Shown piece by piece: positions 49,001-55,699 of a DNA stretch of 64,000 nt. The stretch's first letter is position 1. Each line of letters begins with the position of its first letter. The notes under the pieces are model-generated. The model made no database searches, was not told where the DNA came from, and saw only the letters and a list, made by a program, of their open reading frames with translations. The stretch lies in assembly GCF_014633365.1 (NCBI RefSeq), contig NC_068341.1, forward strand, positions 5,828,001 through 5,892,000, read 5' to 3'. The DNA is from Diospyros lotus. Its lineage: Eukaryota; Streptophyta; Magnoliopsida; Ericales; Ebenaceae. Position numbers and translations under genes: made by a program.

Positions 49001-52000
49001 CCCCAAGCGGAGTTCCAATATTTTATATAGTAGAAGGAATTTATCATTTTTAAATAAAAAATTAAATAAGGATAATTTGGGAAAAAGAATATAAATTTCC
49101 AAGAATGTTACATTTAAACCAAACATAGGAATGTAAAATTCTCATAAAAGAATACTCAACATTCCTAAGAATGTTTAAAGCTAACCAAACATAGAATTGC
49201 ATAAATCCTAGGAATTAAAGATTTCCAAGAGCATTTCCAATAATCATGAATCCCAGGAATTTAAAAATTTCTCCCGTACTAAACGCCCCCTAAAGATTTA
49301 TTCCAGAAGACCTAAAGCTGCTACACTTCAGCCAACCAATCTGTCCAATCTAGAGGTAAGTCCAAGTCCAAACAAGACAGTTCATACTAATATCAATATA
49401 CAACAACAGTTTGCTGATGACCTAAGTGTCCCAATTGCGTTGAGAAAAGGAAGAAGGATGTGCACCAAGCATCCTATTAATGATTTCATCGGGTACTCAA
49501 AATTGTCTCCCTCCTTTAAGGTGTTTACTATCAGTTTAAACAGTATAGCTGTCCCTAGAAATGTTTATCAAGCATTGTAGGATGAAAACTGGAAGGTGGC
49601 TATTATGGAAGAAATGATAGCCTTGGAGAAAAATGATACATGGGAAATTATGGATTTTCCGGAGGGAAAGAAGGCAGTTGGCAGCAAGTGGGTATTCACT
49701 CTAAAGTATAAATTAGATGGAAGTCTGGAAAGGCATAAAGCAAGGCTTGTAGCTCAGGGATTTACTCAAACTCAAGGTTTGGATTATGAAGAAACGTTTG
49801 CTCCTGTGGCCAAACTCAATTCAATTCGGATTCTACTGTCCTTAACCGTAAACCTGGACTGGAAACTGCACCAATTGGACATAAAAAATGCCTTCCTAAA
49901 TGGAGATTTAGAGGAAGAGATTTACATGAAGATACCACCGGGGTTTGAGAAAGACAATACAAGAGATAAGGTATGCAAATTAAAAAAATCTCTATACGGC
50001 TTAAAGTAATCACCTAGAGCGTGGTTTAAAAGATTTAGTGATACTCTATAGAAGCTGGGATATAAGCAAGGACAAATGGATCATACACTCTTTACAAAGA
50101 TCAAGGAGGATGGTAGGAGAACAATTCTAATAGTCTATGTGGATAATATCATTATCACAGAAGATGATAACCAAGAAATTGAGAAGCTAAAAGAGTGGCT
50201 AAGGCAGGCCTTTGAAGTAAAAGAGCTGGGGGAACTGCGATATTTTCTTGGTTTGGAAGTTGCAAGAAGTAAGAATGGCATTTTTATATCCCAAAGAAAA
50301 TACACTCTTGACTTGCTAAAAGAGACCGGCAAATTAGGGTGTAAACTAGCAAGCACACCTCTAGAACCTAACTCGAAGAACAGAGAAGGAAAAGAAGAGC
50401 ATCTAGTGGACAAAGGCATGTACCAATGATTGGTAGGCAAACTCATTTATTTGTCTCACACAAGCATGTACCAATGATTGGTAGGCAAACTCATTTATTT
50501 GTCTCACACAAGATCGGATATTACCTATGCTTTGAGTATTGTTAGCCAATTCATGCATTCACCGACTGGGAGACATTTGAAAGCAGCTTATCACATTCTT
50601 AAATATCTTAAGGGAACATTGGGTAAGGGTCTTCTATTTACAAAAAGCCGAGACAGAGGTATAATAGGCTATGCAAATTCTGATTGGGCAGGTGTTGTGG
50701 AAGATAGCAAATCTACGTCAGACTATTGTACAAAATTATGGGGTAACTTGGCGGAGCAAGAAACAACAAGTGGTAGCTCGTAGTAGCGCTGAAGCATAGT
50801 ATCGCTCAATCGCTCAAGCAATTTGTGAAATGGTATGGGTGGAAAGACTGTTGAATGATTTGTTTATACCAATATTATCTCCTAAGTTTCTTTATAGTGA
50901 TAGCAAATCAGCTATCAACATTATCAACAATCCGGTGCAGCATGATCGGATGAAGCACATCCGAATTGATCGCCATTTTGTCAAGCAGGAACTTGAGGAT
51001 GGCAATATTAAGCTGACTTATGTTCTAACAGAAGAACAACATGCAGACATTTTAACCAAAGTAATGGGAAAACAAAGTTTTGAATATATAAGAAGCAAGC
51101 TGGGAATATTTGATATATATTCCTCAGTTTGAGGGGGGGGGGGGTGTTGAAAGATAAAGATGCAACAACCAATCCTAAAGGATTGATCCGTGGATGAGAT
51201 GAGAGGAATAAGAGGATAACTCTCCCGAGTTATCCTCATGCTGATCTTATATATTTGTAGATTAGTTAGAATTATTTTATCTTGTTATATCTTGTGCTAA
51301 AGTTTAGGAGTTTATCTAGTAGCTAAAGTTTAGGAGATAAGTTTGATAAGTTTGTATCAAACTAGGAGTCTTGTTTATTTAATTCTAATCTGATAATGGA
51401 AAAGTTGAGTACGATAGTTTTGATTAATCTATCGGATTTCTTCAATATATATATCATGGGTCCAGTATCTTCATAGCTTAACCTTTTCAAATAAACAGTA
51501 TCCTTTTTTAAGCTCTGAACCCTGTTCGGTCATTTTGCATGCTTGTTAGGTAGGCCCGGGTGTCTGGATAATTTTATTTATATTTTTTGGCCACTTTCCT
51601 AATCTAACACTGTTCCGATATAGTTTTCATTCATATTTTCCCTATGCACAACTAGAGACCTCCTGTCAAAGGGTTTGCTCGTTGAATTGCAGACCTGCCT
51701 CTTTACGGGTTCTGCTACTTTTGTGCTTGGAGGCAAGATGTGTTGGTTTTTATTTTATTTGGGTTCAGATCATACCTCTATTCTTGAGTTTTTTTTTTTT
51801 TTGACATGCATGAAAATTTGCTCAAATGGGCTCAGCCCTACTTTGGTACATTCATCATTATTGTTAATCTGGTCAATAATCTCTTTTTCTATTTGTTTCT
51901 CAGGGTGCACCGCTGTGCATGCATTATGCTCAAAATGGAGTATGCAAATTTGGGCCCTCATGCAAATTTGATCATCCAATGGGAACACTGAGTTATAGTC

Positions 52001-52278
52001 CATCTGCTTCTTCTCTTGCTGATATGCCCGTGGCTCCTTATCCTGTGGGAACTTCTATGGGTACTCTGGCCCCGTCGTCTTCATCATCAGAGTTGAGGCC
52101 TGATCTTATTTCAGGGTCTAACAAGGATGCCTTTTCATCCATGAAATCATCTTCCATGAGCACATCCGGTGGCAGGCCTGCATCTCATCTTTCTGTTCAG
52201 CAGTCTGGTCAGGCTTCTGCCCTTTCAACCGCCAGCAGTAGCACAAGTCATGGAGGTGAGACTCGGACATCAAGCTAG
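27779..52278 (+). CDS. C3H58: CCCH zinc-finger protein, ZFN-like / C3H58 type, seven exons, 472 aa
   Basis: Exons 27779-27845, 27985-28130, 28629-28694, 29179-29298, 29402-29728, 29913-30230 and 51904-52278 total 1,419 bp (472 codons plus stop) with clean GT/AG borders. Five fingers, all C-X8-C-X5-C-X3-H, lie at about residues 46-65, 92-111, 138-157, 307-326 and 353-372: two N-terminal, one after a short spacer, then a Pro/Ser/Ala-rich linker of 150 residues, then two more. The tail is Ser-rich with the family motif [20 protein letters not shown]. Best match from memory is Arabidopsis C3H58 (At5g18550), in the ZFN family that includes HUA1, which bind RNA or DNA in the nucleus; HUA1 aids AGAMOUS pre-mRNA processing. 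The next gene is PUCHI-like, as in Arabidopsis. Intron 6 is 21,673 bp and full of transposons, yet the frame is intact, so the gene is probably functional. Confidence 0.95.
27985..28130 (+). CDS. C3H58: CCCH gene exon 2 (zinc finger 1)
   Basis: Starts after acceptor AATGCAG and ends at GGCGCG|GTAATT in phase 0. It encodes [22 protein letters not shown] and finger 1 (C46...H65). The exon is markedly GC-rich compared with the rest of the gene. Confidence 0.92.
28629..28694 (+). CDS. C3H58: CCCH gene exon 3 (first cysteine of finger 2)
   Basis: The 22 codons [22 protein letters not shown] lie between CTGTCAG and GTATAG, in phase 0. The intron falls one residue after the first zinc-binding Cys of finger 2. 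Confidence 0.92.
29179..29298 (+). CDS. C3H58: CCCH gene exon 4 (rest of finger 2)
   Basis: The 40 codons from [11 protein letters not shown] through [11 protein letters not shown] to FGYPLRP lie between TTTGTAG and donor GTCTGA, in phase 0. Confidence 0.92.
29402..29728 (+). CDS. C3H58: CCCH gene exon 5 (finger 3 and Pro/Ala-rich linker)
   Basis: The 109 codons open [14 protein letters not shown] (finger 3), then a Pro/Ala/Gln-rich linker ending [14 protein letters not shown], which the family conserves. Acceptor TGTTTCAG, donor GTAGGT. Confidence 0.92.
29913..30230 (+). CDS. C3H58: CCCH gene exon 6 (linker and finger 4)
   Basis: The 106 codons run from [12 protein letters not shown] through a Ser/Ala-rich linker and [10 protein letters not shown] (finger 4) to MGLPLRP. 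Donor CCG|GTAAGC opens the 21.7-kb intron. Unspliced reading adds only VSILV before a stop at 30246-30248. Confidence 0.92.
30740..33290 (-). mobile_element. decayed LTR-element-like structure (minus strand) in CCCH intron 6
   Basis: Two diverged direct repeats, about 30.74-31.29 kb and 32.46-33.20 kb, share a GAGAAGAAG-rich stretch, a CCTACCAA motif, an ACTATGAAATT(A/C)TAAAATA segment and a GTTTGAGCTAAGCAAG segment in the same order. Just left of the right copy the minus strand reads TGGTATCAAAGCC (complement of 32445-32457), like a tRNA-Met primer-binding site. This suggests a minus-strand LTR element with a short interior and no recognisable proteins. The right copy contains internal re-duplications (TTCACATAGCC... 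three times). Confidence 0.5.
31031..31075 (-). mobile_element. RTE LINE 3'-tail fragment
   Basis: CAACAACAACATGCC...AAGCCTTTATCACACTATGTGG closely matches the 3' terminus of the LINE at 45713 (AACAACAT...AGCCTTTATCCCACTATGTGG), including the CAA/TTG run at the 3' end. It appears to be a 5'-truncated insertion of a related element, on the minus strand. Confidence 0.6.
33300..36950. other. CCCH intron 6 sequence without recognisable features
   Basis: About 3.6 kb of AT-rich intronic DNA. Only short chance frames are present; no repeat pair, element terminus or exon-like segment was recognised. Confidence 0.5.
36959..37009 (+). repeat. poly-C then 33-base poly-A tract
   Basis: Twelve C, one A, five C and then 33 A in a row. 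The A run resembles a retroposon tail, but I found no body or target duplication beside it. Tract length is prone to sequencing error. Confidence 0.8.
37450..37860 (-). mobile_element. degraded non-LTR (RTE-like) reverse transcriptase fragment
   Basis: TTTTAGATTCTAAGGT...CTTAGTATTCAC..., CATCTACTAAGACAACACCATC and TCATCACTAGAGCAAAGAGATA parallel, in order, the LINE at 46.43-46.68 kb (CTTAGATTCTAAATT, CTTAGTGTTCAC, CATCCACCAACACTATGTCG, TCCATTACTAGGGCAAATAAG). These are the RT positions around the FADD motif. Divergence is heavy and no frame is open, so it is older than the 45.7-49.0 kb LINE. Confidence 0.65.
38838..39011. repeat. imperfect tandem duplication, 87-bp period
   Basis: AAATTGACCCATATCTTGTA at 38838 and AAATTGACCTATATGTTGTA at 38925 begin two similar units (…ATTTTTGAAAA…ATAAAATCTA…ATATGTG). 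The surroundings (ATGGTGGATCTAGGACCC at 38.62 kb; GAGGGTGCCAATTGCCC at 39.01 kb) resemble the ends of a non-autonomous DNA transposon, unproven. Confidence 0.7.
40375..40424. repeat. perfect 25-bp tandem duplication
   Basis: CTCTCAACTAGACTTCAGGC plus TTTGC occurs twice in direct succession with no difference. It is a small, presumably recent slippage or repair duplication within CCCH intron 6. Confidence 0.9.
41854..42027. repeat. imperfect tandem duplication, 87-bp period
   Basis: GGCAAGGAAACAAATGCCTC at 41854 recurs as GGCAAGGAAACAAATGCCAC at 41941, and similarity continues through GCA(C)ATAGCT...GGTGATT(A/G)TGTGC. It lies about 210 bp left of copia-2. Confidence 0.8.
42237..42506 (+). repeat. 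copia-2 5' LTR
   Basis: 270 bp. Compared with the 3' LTR it lacks about 20 bp forming an inverted repeat (GAGGATAACTC...GAGTTATCCTC) and about 10 bp near AAGTTTGATAAG. Confidence 0.93.
42507..42518 (+). other. copia-2 primer-binding site
   Basis: TGGTATCAGAGC lies immediately after the 5' LTR and is the standard plant initiator-Met-tRNA primer-binding sequence. Confidence 0.92.
45713..49014 (-). mobile_element. RTE-clade LINE, about 3.3 kb, near full length
   Basis: The element is bounded by a perfect 15-bp target duplication CCAATATTTTATATA (45698-45712 and 49015-49029). It encodes an apurinic-type endonuclease followed by reverse transcriptase on the minus strand. Its 3' end (left side) has the plant RTE tail AGCCTTTATCCCACTATGTGG and a short TTG run instead of poly-A. 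The short length and single endonuclease-RT frame fit RTE. It interrupts the Harbinger-type element and is therefore the youngest layer of the nest, yet its frame is broken several times. Confidence 0.93.
45801..48908 (-). pseudogene. LINE endonuclease/reverse transcriptase pseudogene
   Basis: Reading on the minus strand: an N-terminal part (48908-48606) starts [15 protein letters not shown] and ends in a Gln/Asn-rich repeat. An in-frame TAA (48603-48605) separates it from the endonuclease, [33 protein letters not shown], then (after a frameshift near 48.1 kb) QIDYFL and TQHRLL. Catalytic-type Asn, Glu, Asp and His residues are visible. A Lys-rich linker follows (47724-47422). The RT has [17 protein letters not shown] and FIDLEKA (47383-46727) and, after another shift, [11 protein letters not shown] and [11 protein letters not shown] (46682-45801), closing [10 protein letters not shown]. 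At least four frame changes rule out activity. Confidence 0.9.
50417..50512. repeat. perfect 48-bp tandem duplication inside copia-2
   Basis: The 48-bp unit starting CATGTACCAATGATTGGTAG occurs at 50417-50464 and again at 50465-50512 without differences. It is a multiple of three, so the frame is kept, although a TGA lies in each copy. It maps just before the RNase H region ([12 protein letters not shown]). Confidence 0.95.
51127..51144 (+). other. copia-2 polypurine tract with long G run
   Basis: The tract reads AGTTTGA followed by a run of G ending at 51144, directly before the 3' LTR. It is the expected plus-strand primer site. The G run is unusually uniform and its length may be a sequencing or assembly artefact. 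Confidence 0.8.
51145..51444 (+). repeat. copia-2 3' LTR
   Basis: 300 bp matching 42237-42506, with extra internal sequence (the GAGGATAACTC inverted repeat and a GTTTGATAA segment). It ends TTCTTCA, followed by target duplication ATATA. Confidence 0.93.
51904..52278 (+). CDS. C3H58: CCCH gene exon 7 (finger 5 and C-terminus)
   Basis: The exon starts after acceptor TTTCTCAG as [14 protein letters not shown] (finger 5) and continues through CKFDHPMG and [13 protein letters not shown] to a Ser-rich tail ending GGETRTSS and TAG. It joins exon 6 in phase 0 across the transposon-filled intron, and only 459 bp separate it from the copia-2 3' LTR. Confidence 0.93.
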   Translation, partial: GAPLCMHYAQNGVCKFGPSCKFDHPMGTLSYSPSASSLADMPVAPYPVGTSMGTLAPSSSSSELRPDLISGSNKDAFSSMKSSSMSTSGGRPASHLSVQQSGQASALSTASSSTSHGGETRTSS

Positions 52279-54513
52279 GTAGAAGATTCTAGCAAACTCT
52301 CCAGTTGGCCTCCAAAATTCATGAATCGTGCTTTTTTTCTTTTTTAGGCAGACGGCCTCTGATATAATGAGGCTTGTTTTCATTCTTTACGATTCCACTA
52401 TTCCAATATAGCCTGCTAGCACTGATCATCTCTATGGTCATATAATCATTATATGGCCTCCTTTTTTTCATTTTGAATAAGCCACACCCAACTTCAGAAA
52501 TCAAGCAAACCGTATACCTTTCCCACGTTTCTTTCGAATAACCAAGAAGAAAAGGCCCCTTTTAGTAGGCAAACTTGCACCATTTCTCCAGTTTTGGAGT
52601 TCGTTGTGTTTATTTATGCTGCAGTCTTTTTCGGAACGAAAAAGATCATTCCTTCATGCCTCTTCCGTCCACATATACTGTGTTTGTCCATCTTTTGCAC
52701 TCTCCAACCCTGGGAACTAGCTTCCAGTTTGACTTGAACAAAATTGGAGGTGTTCCTATTCGCTCTTTTTTGGTCCAGGCATCATTGTGGTAGAGTCAGA
52801 GGCACTTCAGAAACTCCAAGCAAGGGTTTGCAGTGCTGCCTCATAATATATGTTCTGAAAACTTGTTCGCTTGATGGATCTTGATAAATTATCCTCAAAT
52901 ATGAAAAACAGGAGGAAAAACCTGTGTAAAAGTACTTTATACTATTTTATCCATTGTCTATTAGAATTGACTCTTCTTTCTCCGAGCTTTGCTTCTACAT
53001 ACCAAAATATGGAACAATTTTGGGTAAATCCTTATTGATTCTGAGCATCGTGTAGTTATCACAGGTGATTTTGGTAAGCTGAGGTACACATAAATGTCCT
53101 ACATGCAGCTGTTGGATTTTTAGCATCCATTTAGAATTTGGGTTTGCCTAAAAATAAAAGGAAAATGAATGTTCTTACGTACATAAGGTTAGAAAATATG
53201 TATGTTGGAAGTCTGCAGCATAAGTTTGAGCAGCCTATTTGCAAAAGTATGTACGTTGGAAGTGTTTTATTTAATATATTATATGTGTATATATATATAT
53301 ATATAAGATAATAGAGTTATTTTGTTATTCACAAAGCTTGACGGGACAGGAGCGTCATATGTCAAGCTGAGGCCTGAAATTTGAGTGACAGTGTAGTTCT
53401 GGTTTGATGGATGCATGACAGAACTGAAGAAGGAAATGCTTCTTGCAGAGAGTTTTGAACTGTTCTTTTTTCTTTTTTCTCAGAAAAACAAGTCTTAAGA
53501 GGTAGCAAGCTAAATGTAGAATGGAGTGCTGTGCTATGGAGTGGTAACTTGAAAAAATATTTAAGTATACTGGCTATATGAATGGATTTGCATAAATATA
53601 TATAAGTATACTACTCGGGGTATGAATGGACTTATAAATTTTAAGATCAAGATTTGGGCATGTTATTCAATACATTTGAATTTGATTAATTTTAATTTTA
53701 TTTCACTTTTAAAAGTGTTTTGAGTGAAATATGGTCAAATCTCAACTTTTAAGTTTGTGCGTCCACTCAACATGAGTCTACTGTCTACCTCTCAAGTATT
53801 TTCCAACAAATTTGTGGGTGGTCATCAACTCCCAGGTTCTTCTTGTACTGAAAGTTCTGAGATTGCATAGTACTTTTTGTGAGAGGTGGGAATAAAAGCT
53901 TTGCACTGTTCATTTTTGGCAAACTTTCATTTATTATTCTAAATGCGTTCCCTTTTTTTTTATATATAAATACATGTATTTTATTTATTATTCATTTATA
54001 ATTGTAGAAGTATCATGCCAAATTATTTATTTCTATAATATCTTTATATGGAAGTTTTAACTTGATAACATGTTACATTGGATTGGTTTTTTTTTTGTAC
54101 AGAACTTGAATCTTAAATGAAATTCCTTTTTTTATCTTCACTCATAATAAGAAGCTAAAAACACTTCATCATTAAGAACTGTGTTTGAATTTTGGAAAGC
54201 AAATGGATAAGACAAATTAAGGTAGGAATATTAAGGAAATGAAATAAGAACAGAAAAGAAAATGAAATGAAATATCAAAGTGAACCAGATATAATGGTTT
54301 CTGATAAATTGAGGACTTGAACTTGAGGAAGCAAAGTTTCATTATCTTATAAACCCTAAAAGGCTCTCTCTCTCTCTCTCTCGCGTAAATTACAAGAGCA
54401 AACAGAGTTGCATCAAGAAAACTAATAAGAACACAAGGAAAACTGGTGCGAGTGAGTCAGTGGACTAGCAATGCAACCTTACGGATGAGGATGATCAACA
54501 TTTTCCCCAGCAA
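52279..54513. other. CCCH 3'UTR and convergent intergenic spacer
   Basis: This 2.2-kb spacer separates the stop of the CCCH gene (plus) from the stop of the ERF gene (minus); the two genes converge. The first 500-700 bp are likely CCCH 3'UTR; an AATAAA occurs on the plus strand near 53.15 kb. A TA run lies at about 53.28-53.31 kb and a CT run (54364-54382) lies just past the ERF stop. No further gene is visible. Confidence 0.5.
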
Positions 54514-55548
54514 TCAGAAGAGAGAGTACCCAAAATCAACTGCATCACCGAATGCAGGAATTGATGGTGAACAAGTTGAAGAAGAAGTGACTGGGGGAGG
54601 CATCAGCCCATAGCCTGGATTCTCATTGGTTGGGTACAAAGTTCCCATGCACCCATCTCCCACCTTCAATGGGTTATTCACCATAGCCGAGAGCTCACAG
54701 GAATTCAGCTCCCATGGCTGCTGCTCACCACCCCAAAATCCACAGTTCAGTCCATCAAAGTAAGCAACATGACCTCCTGCAGGGTTGGAAGCCATTGCTG
54801 CTGTACTTAAACCACTGTTGTCACAGTGTGACTGGCTGTAGAGAAAACTTGTGTTCTGGCAGAAGCTCTGATCATGAGAAGAACTGGTAGCATTGCCATT
54901 CATGGAGTTGTTATTGTTGGCATTGGGAGGCCTCAAGCAGCTTTCTGGAACTATGCAGCCCAAGTAGCCTGAATTGGTATCAGTTGGGAAGAAGAAGTTG
55001 TTGTCATTAGGTGATGATCCATATGAAGATTGAGAGCAAGAGTCATTGTCAGTCTCTGTCAGGGAAACCTCAGGCTGAAATGAGTTGTTTTGAGAAATGG
55101 GTTGTTGTTGCTGTGCAGTCTGAGTCGTGGTGGTGGTGGTGAAGAAGCTCTGTGGTGGTTGCAGTACGGTTGGGGCATCAAAAGGAGCAAGAAGAGAGTG
55201 GAAAGCTGTGTTGTCTGAGTAGACAAAGTTGGTTCTTGCCTGAGTGCCCTTCATGGAGAGGGCTGCCCTATCATAAGCAAGAGCTGCTTCATAAGCAGTA
55301 TCAAATGTGCCAAGCCAGTGCCTCTCCTTGGTTGTGGGGTCTCTGATTTCAGCAGCATACCGGCCCCAGGGCCGCCGCCGGACGCCGAGGAACCTCCCCG
55401 GCTCAGCCTGCTTCCTCCTGCCTCTCCTCTCACCACCACTTGGTGGTGAGTTTGTGTTCCTTCGGAGTGTGGAAAACCCTGCATGAGCCAAGCTAGGATC
55501 AAGGCCTTGGAGGTGCTTATCAGATACTTTGGAACTGGAAGTGGACAT
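54514..55548 (-). CDS. PUCHI: AP2/ERF transcription factor, PUCHI/ERF086 type (344 aa, intronless)
   Basis: A single exon encodes one AP2 domain at about residues 53-110, with [39 protein letters not shown] and ARTNFVY. The start chosen is [10 protein letters not shown] (ATG at 55546-55548); a longer frame exists, but its extra 16 residues are hydrophobic and atypical. The [18 protein letters not shown]...ALSMKG signature and the following [10 protein letters not shown] segment match ERF group VIII members of the PUCHI/ERF086 (FZP/BD1) type. These nuclear factors bind GCC-box-like DNA and act at organ boundaries in floral meristems and lateral root primordia. The C-terminal half is rich in Asn, Ser, Gln and Thr, including [13 protein letters not shown], and ends DFGYSLF. 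A TA-rich box lies 80-100 bp upstream. Position next to the C3H58-like gene supports PUCHI. Confidence 0.92.
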   Translation of the reverse strand: MSTSSSKVSDKHLQGLDPSLAHAGFSTLRRNTNSPPSGGERRGRRKQAEPGRFLGVRRRPWGRYAAEIRDPTTKERHWLGTFDTAYEAALAYDRAALSMKGTQARTNFVYSDNTAFHSLLAPFDAPTVLQPPQSFFTTTTTTQTAQQQQPISQNNSFQPEVSLTETDNDSCSQSSYGSSPNDNNFFFPTDTNSGYLGCIVPESCLRPPNANNNNSMNGNATSSSHDQSFCQNTSFLYSQSHCDNSGLSTAAMASNPAGGHVAYFDGLNCGFWGGEQQPWELNSCELSAMVNNPLKVGDGCMGTLYPTNENPGYGLMPPPVTSSSTCSPSIPAFGDAVDFGYSLF

Positions 55549-55626
55549 GGGTGGAATTTTAGTGAAGAAGAAGATATATGTGTTTGAATGAATCAAAGCA
55601 AATCTTAGAGGAGATGACTGACACTT

Positions 55627-55648
55627 TATATATATATATATATATATT
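55627..55648 (-). promoter_or_regulatory. TATA-rich core promoter of the ERF gene
   Basis: An (AT)n run of about 22 bp lies 79-100 bp upstream of the ERF start codon. On the minus strand it reads TATATATA...TATAAAG, which would serve as a TATA box. It is also a microsatellite, so its length may vary. Confidence 0.5.
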
Positions 55649-55699
55649 GGGGAGCTACAGTTAGTAGAATGAAAGAAGTGAAGTTCTTAGAGTTTGAAT

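Larger units (their letters stand above)
45186..49290. mobile_element. PIF/Harbinger (Tourist)-type element nested in copia-2
   Basis: The ends GGGGGCGTTTGGTAC and GTACTAAACGCCCCC are inverted repeats with one mismatch, extending imperfectly to about 43 bp (…GAGAAATTTT…TTCCTGGGA…). A 3-bp TAA target duplication (45183-45185, 49291-49293) fits PIF/Harbinger. Subtracting the LINE and its target duplication leaves about 790 bp of non-coding, AT-rich sequence including a long TATA-type stretch (45.44-45.65 kb). No transposase is present, so it is non-autonomous. The copia frame resumes directly after it. Confidence 0.88.
42588..51132 (+). pseudogene. copia-2 gag-pol pseudogene (split by nested insertion)
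   Basis: Gag begins ATGGCTGATGAT with an immediate stop; the UBN2-type gag body is at 42866-43363, and the zinc knuckle ([16 protein letters not shown]) has Tyr where the last Cys belongs. Protease keeps [12 protein letters not shown], but a TGA replaces the Trp codon just before it. Integrase (44197-44766) keeps the catalytic triad: [16 protein letters not shown] and NGVAERKN. After the insertion, reverse transcriptase (49596-50429) has [19 protein letters not shown] and [11 protein letters not shown], but YVDN instead of the catalytic YVDD. RNase H (50478-51132) includes SKSAINI and ADILTK. A 48-bp duplication lies at 50417-50512. Confidence 0.9.
42237..51444 (+). mobile_element. Ty1/copia retrotransposon (copia-2), complete, interrupted by a nested element
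   Basis: LTRs at 42237-42506 and 51145-51444 begin TGTTGAAAG and end TTTCTTCA. They are flanked by a perfect 5-bp target duplication ATATA (42232-42236 and 51445-51449), and a primer-binding site follows the first. Gag, protease, integrase, reverse transcriptase and RNase H occur in copia order on the plus strand, the same orientation as the host gene. A 4.1-kb insertion splits the internal region between integrase and reverse transcriptase. By eye the LTRs differ at about 7 aligned bases plus three indels, so it is younger than copia-1. Stops and a damaged RT motif make it inactive. Confidence 0.95.

Noticed and set aside
55549..55596. 16-residue N-terminal extension of the ERF protein
   Set aside because: It is hydrophobic (NTYIFFF) and unlike group VIII ERFs, which begin near MSTS. 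The ATG at 55546-55548 is preferred.
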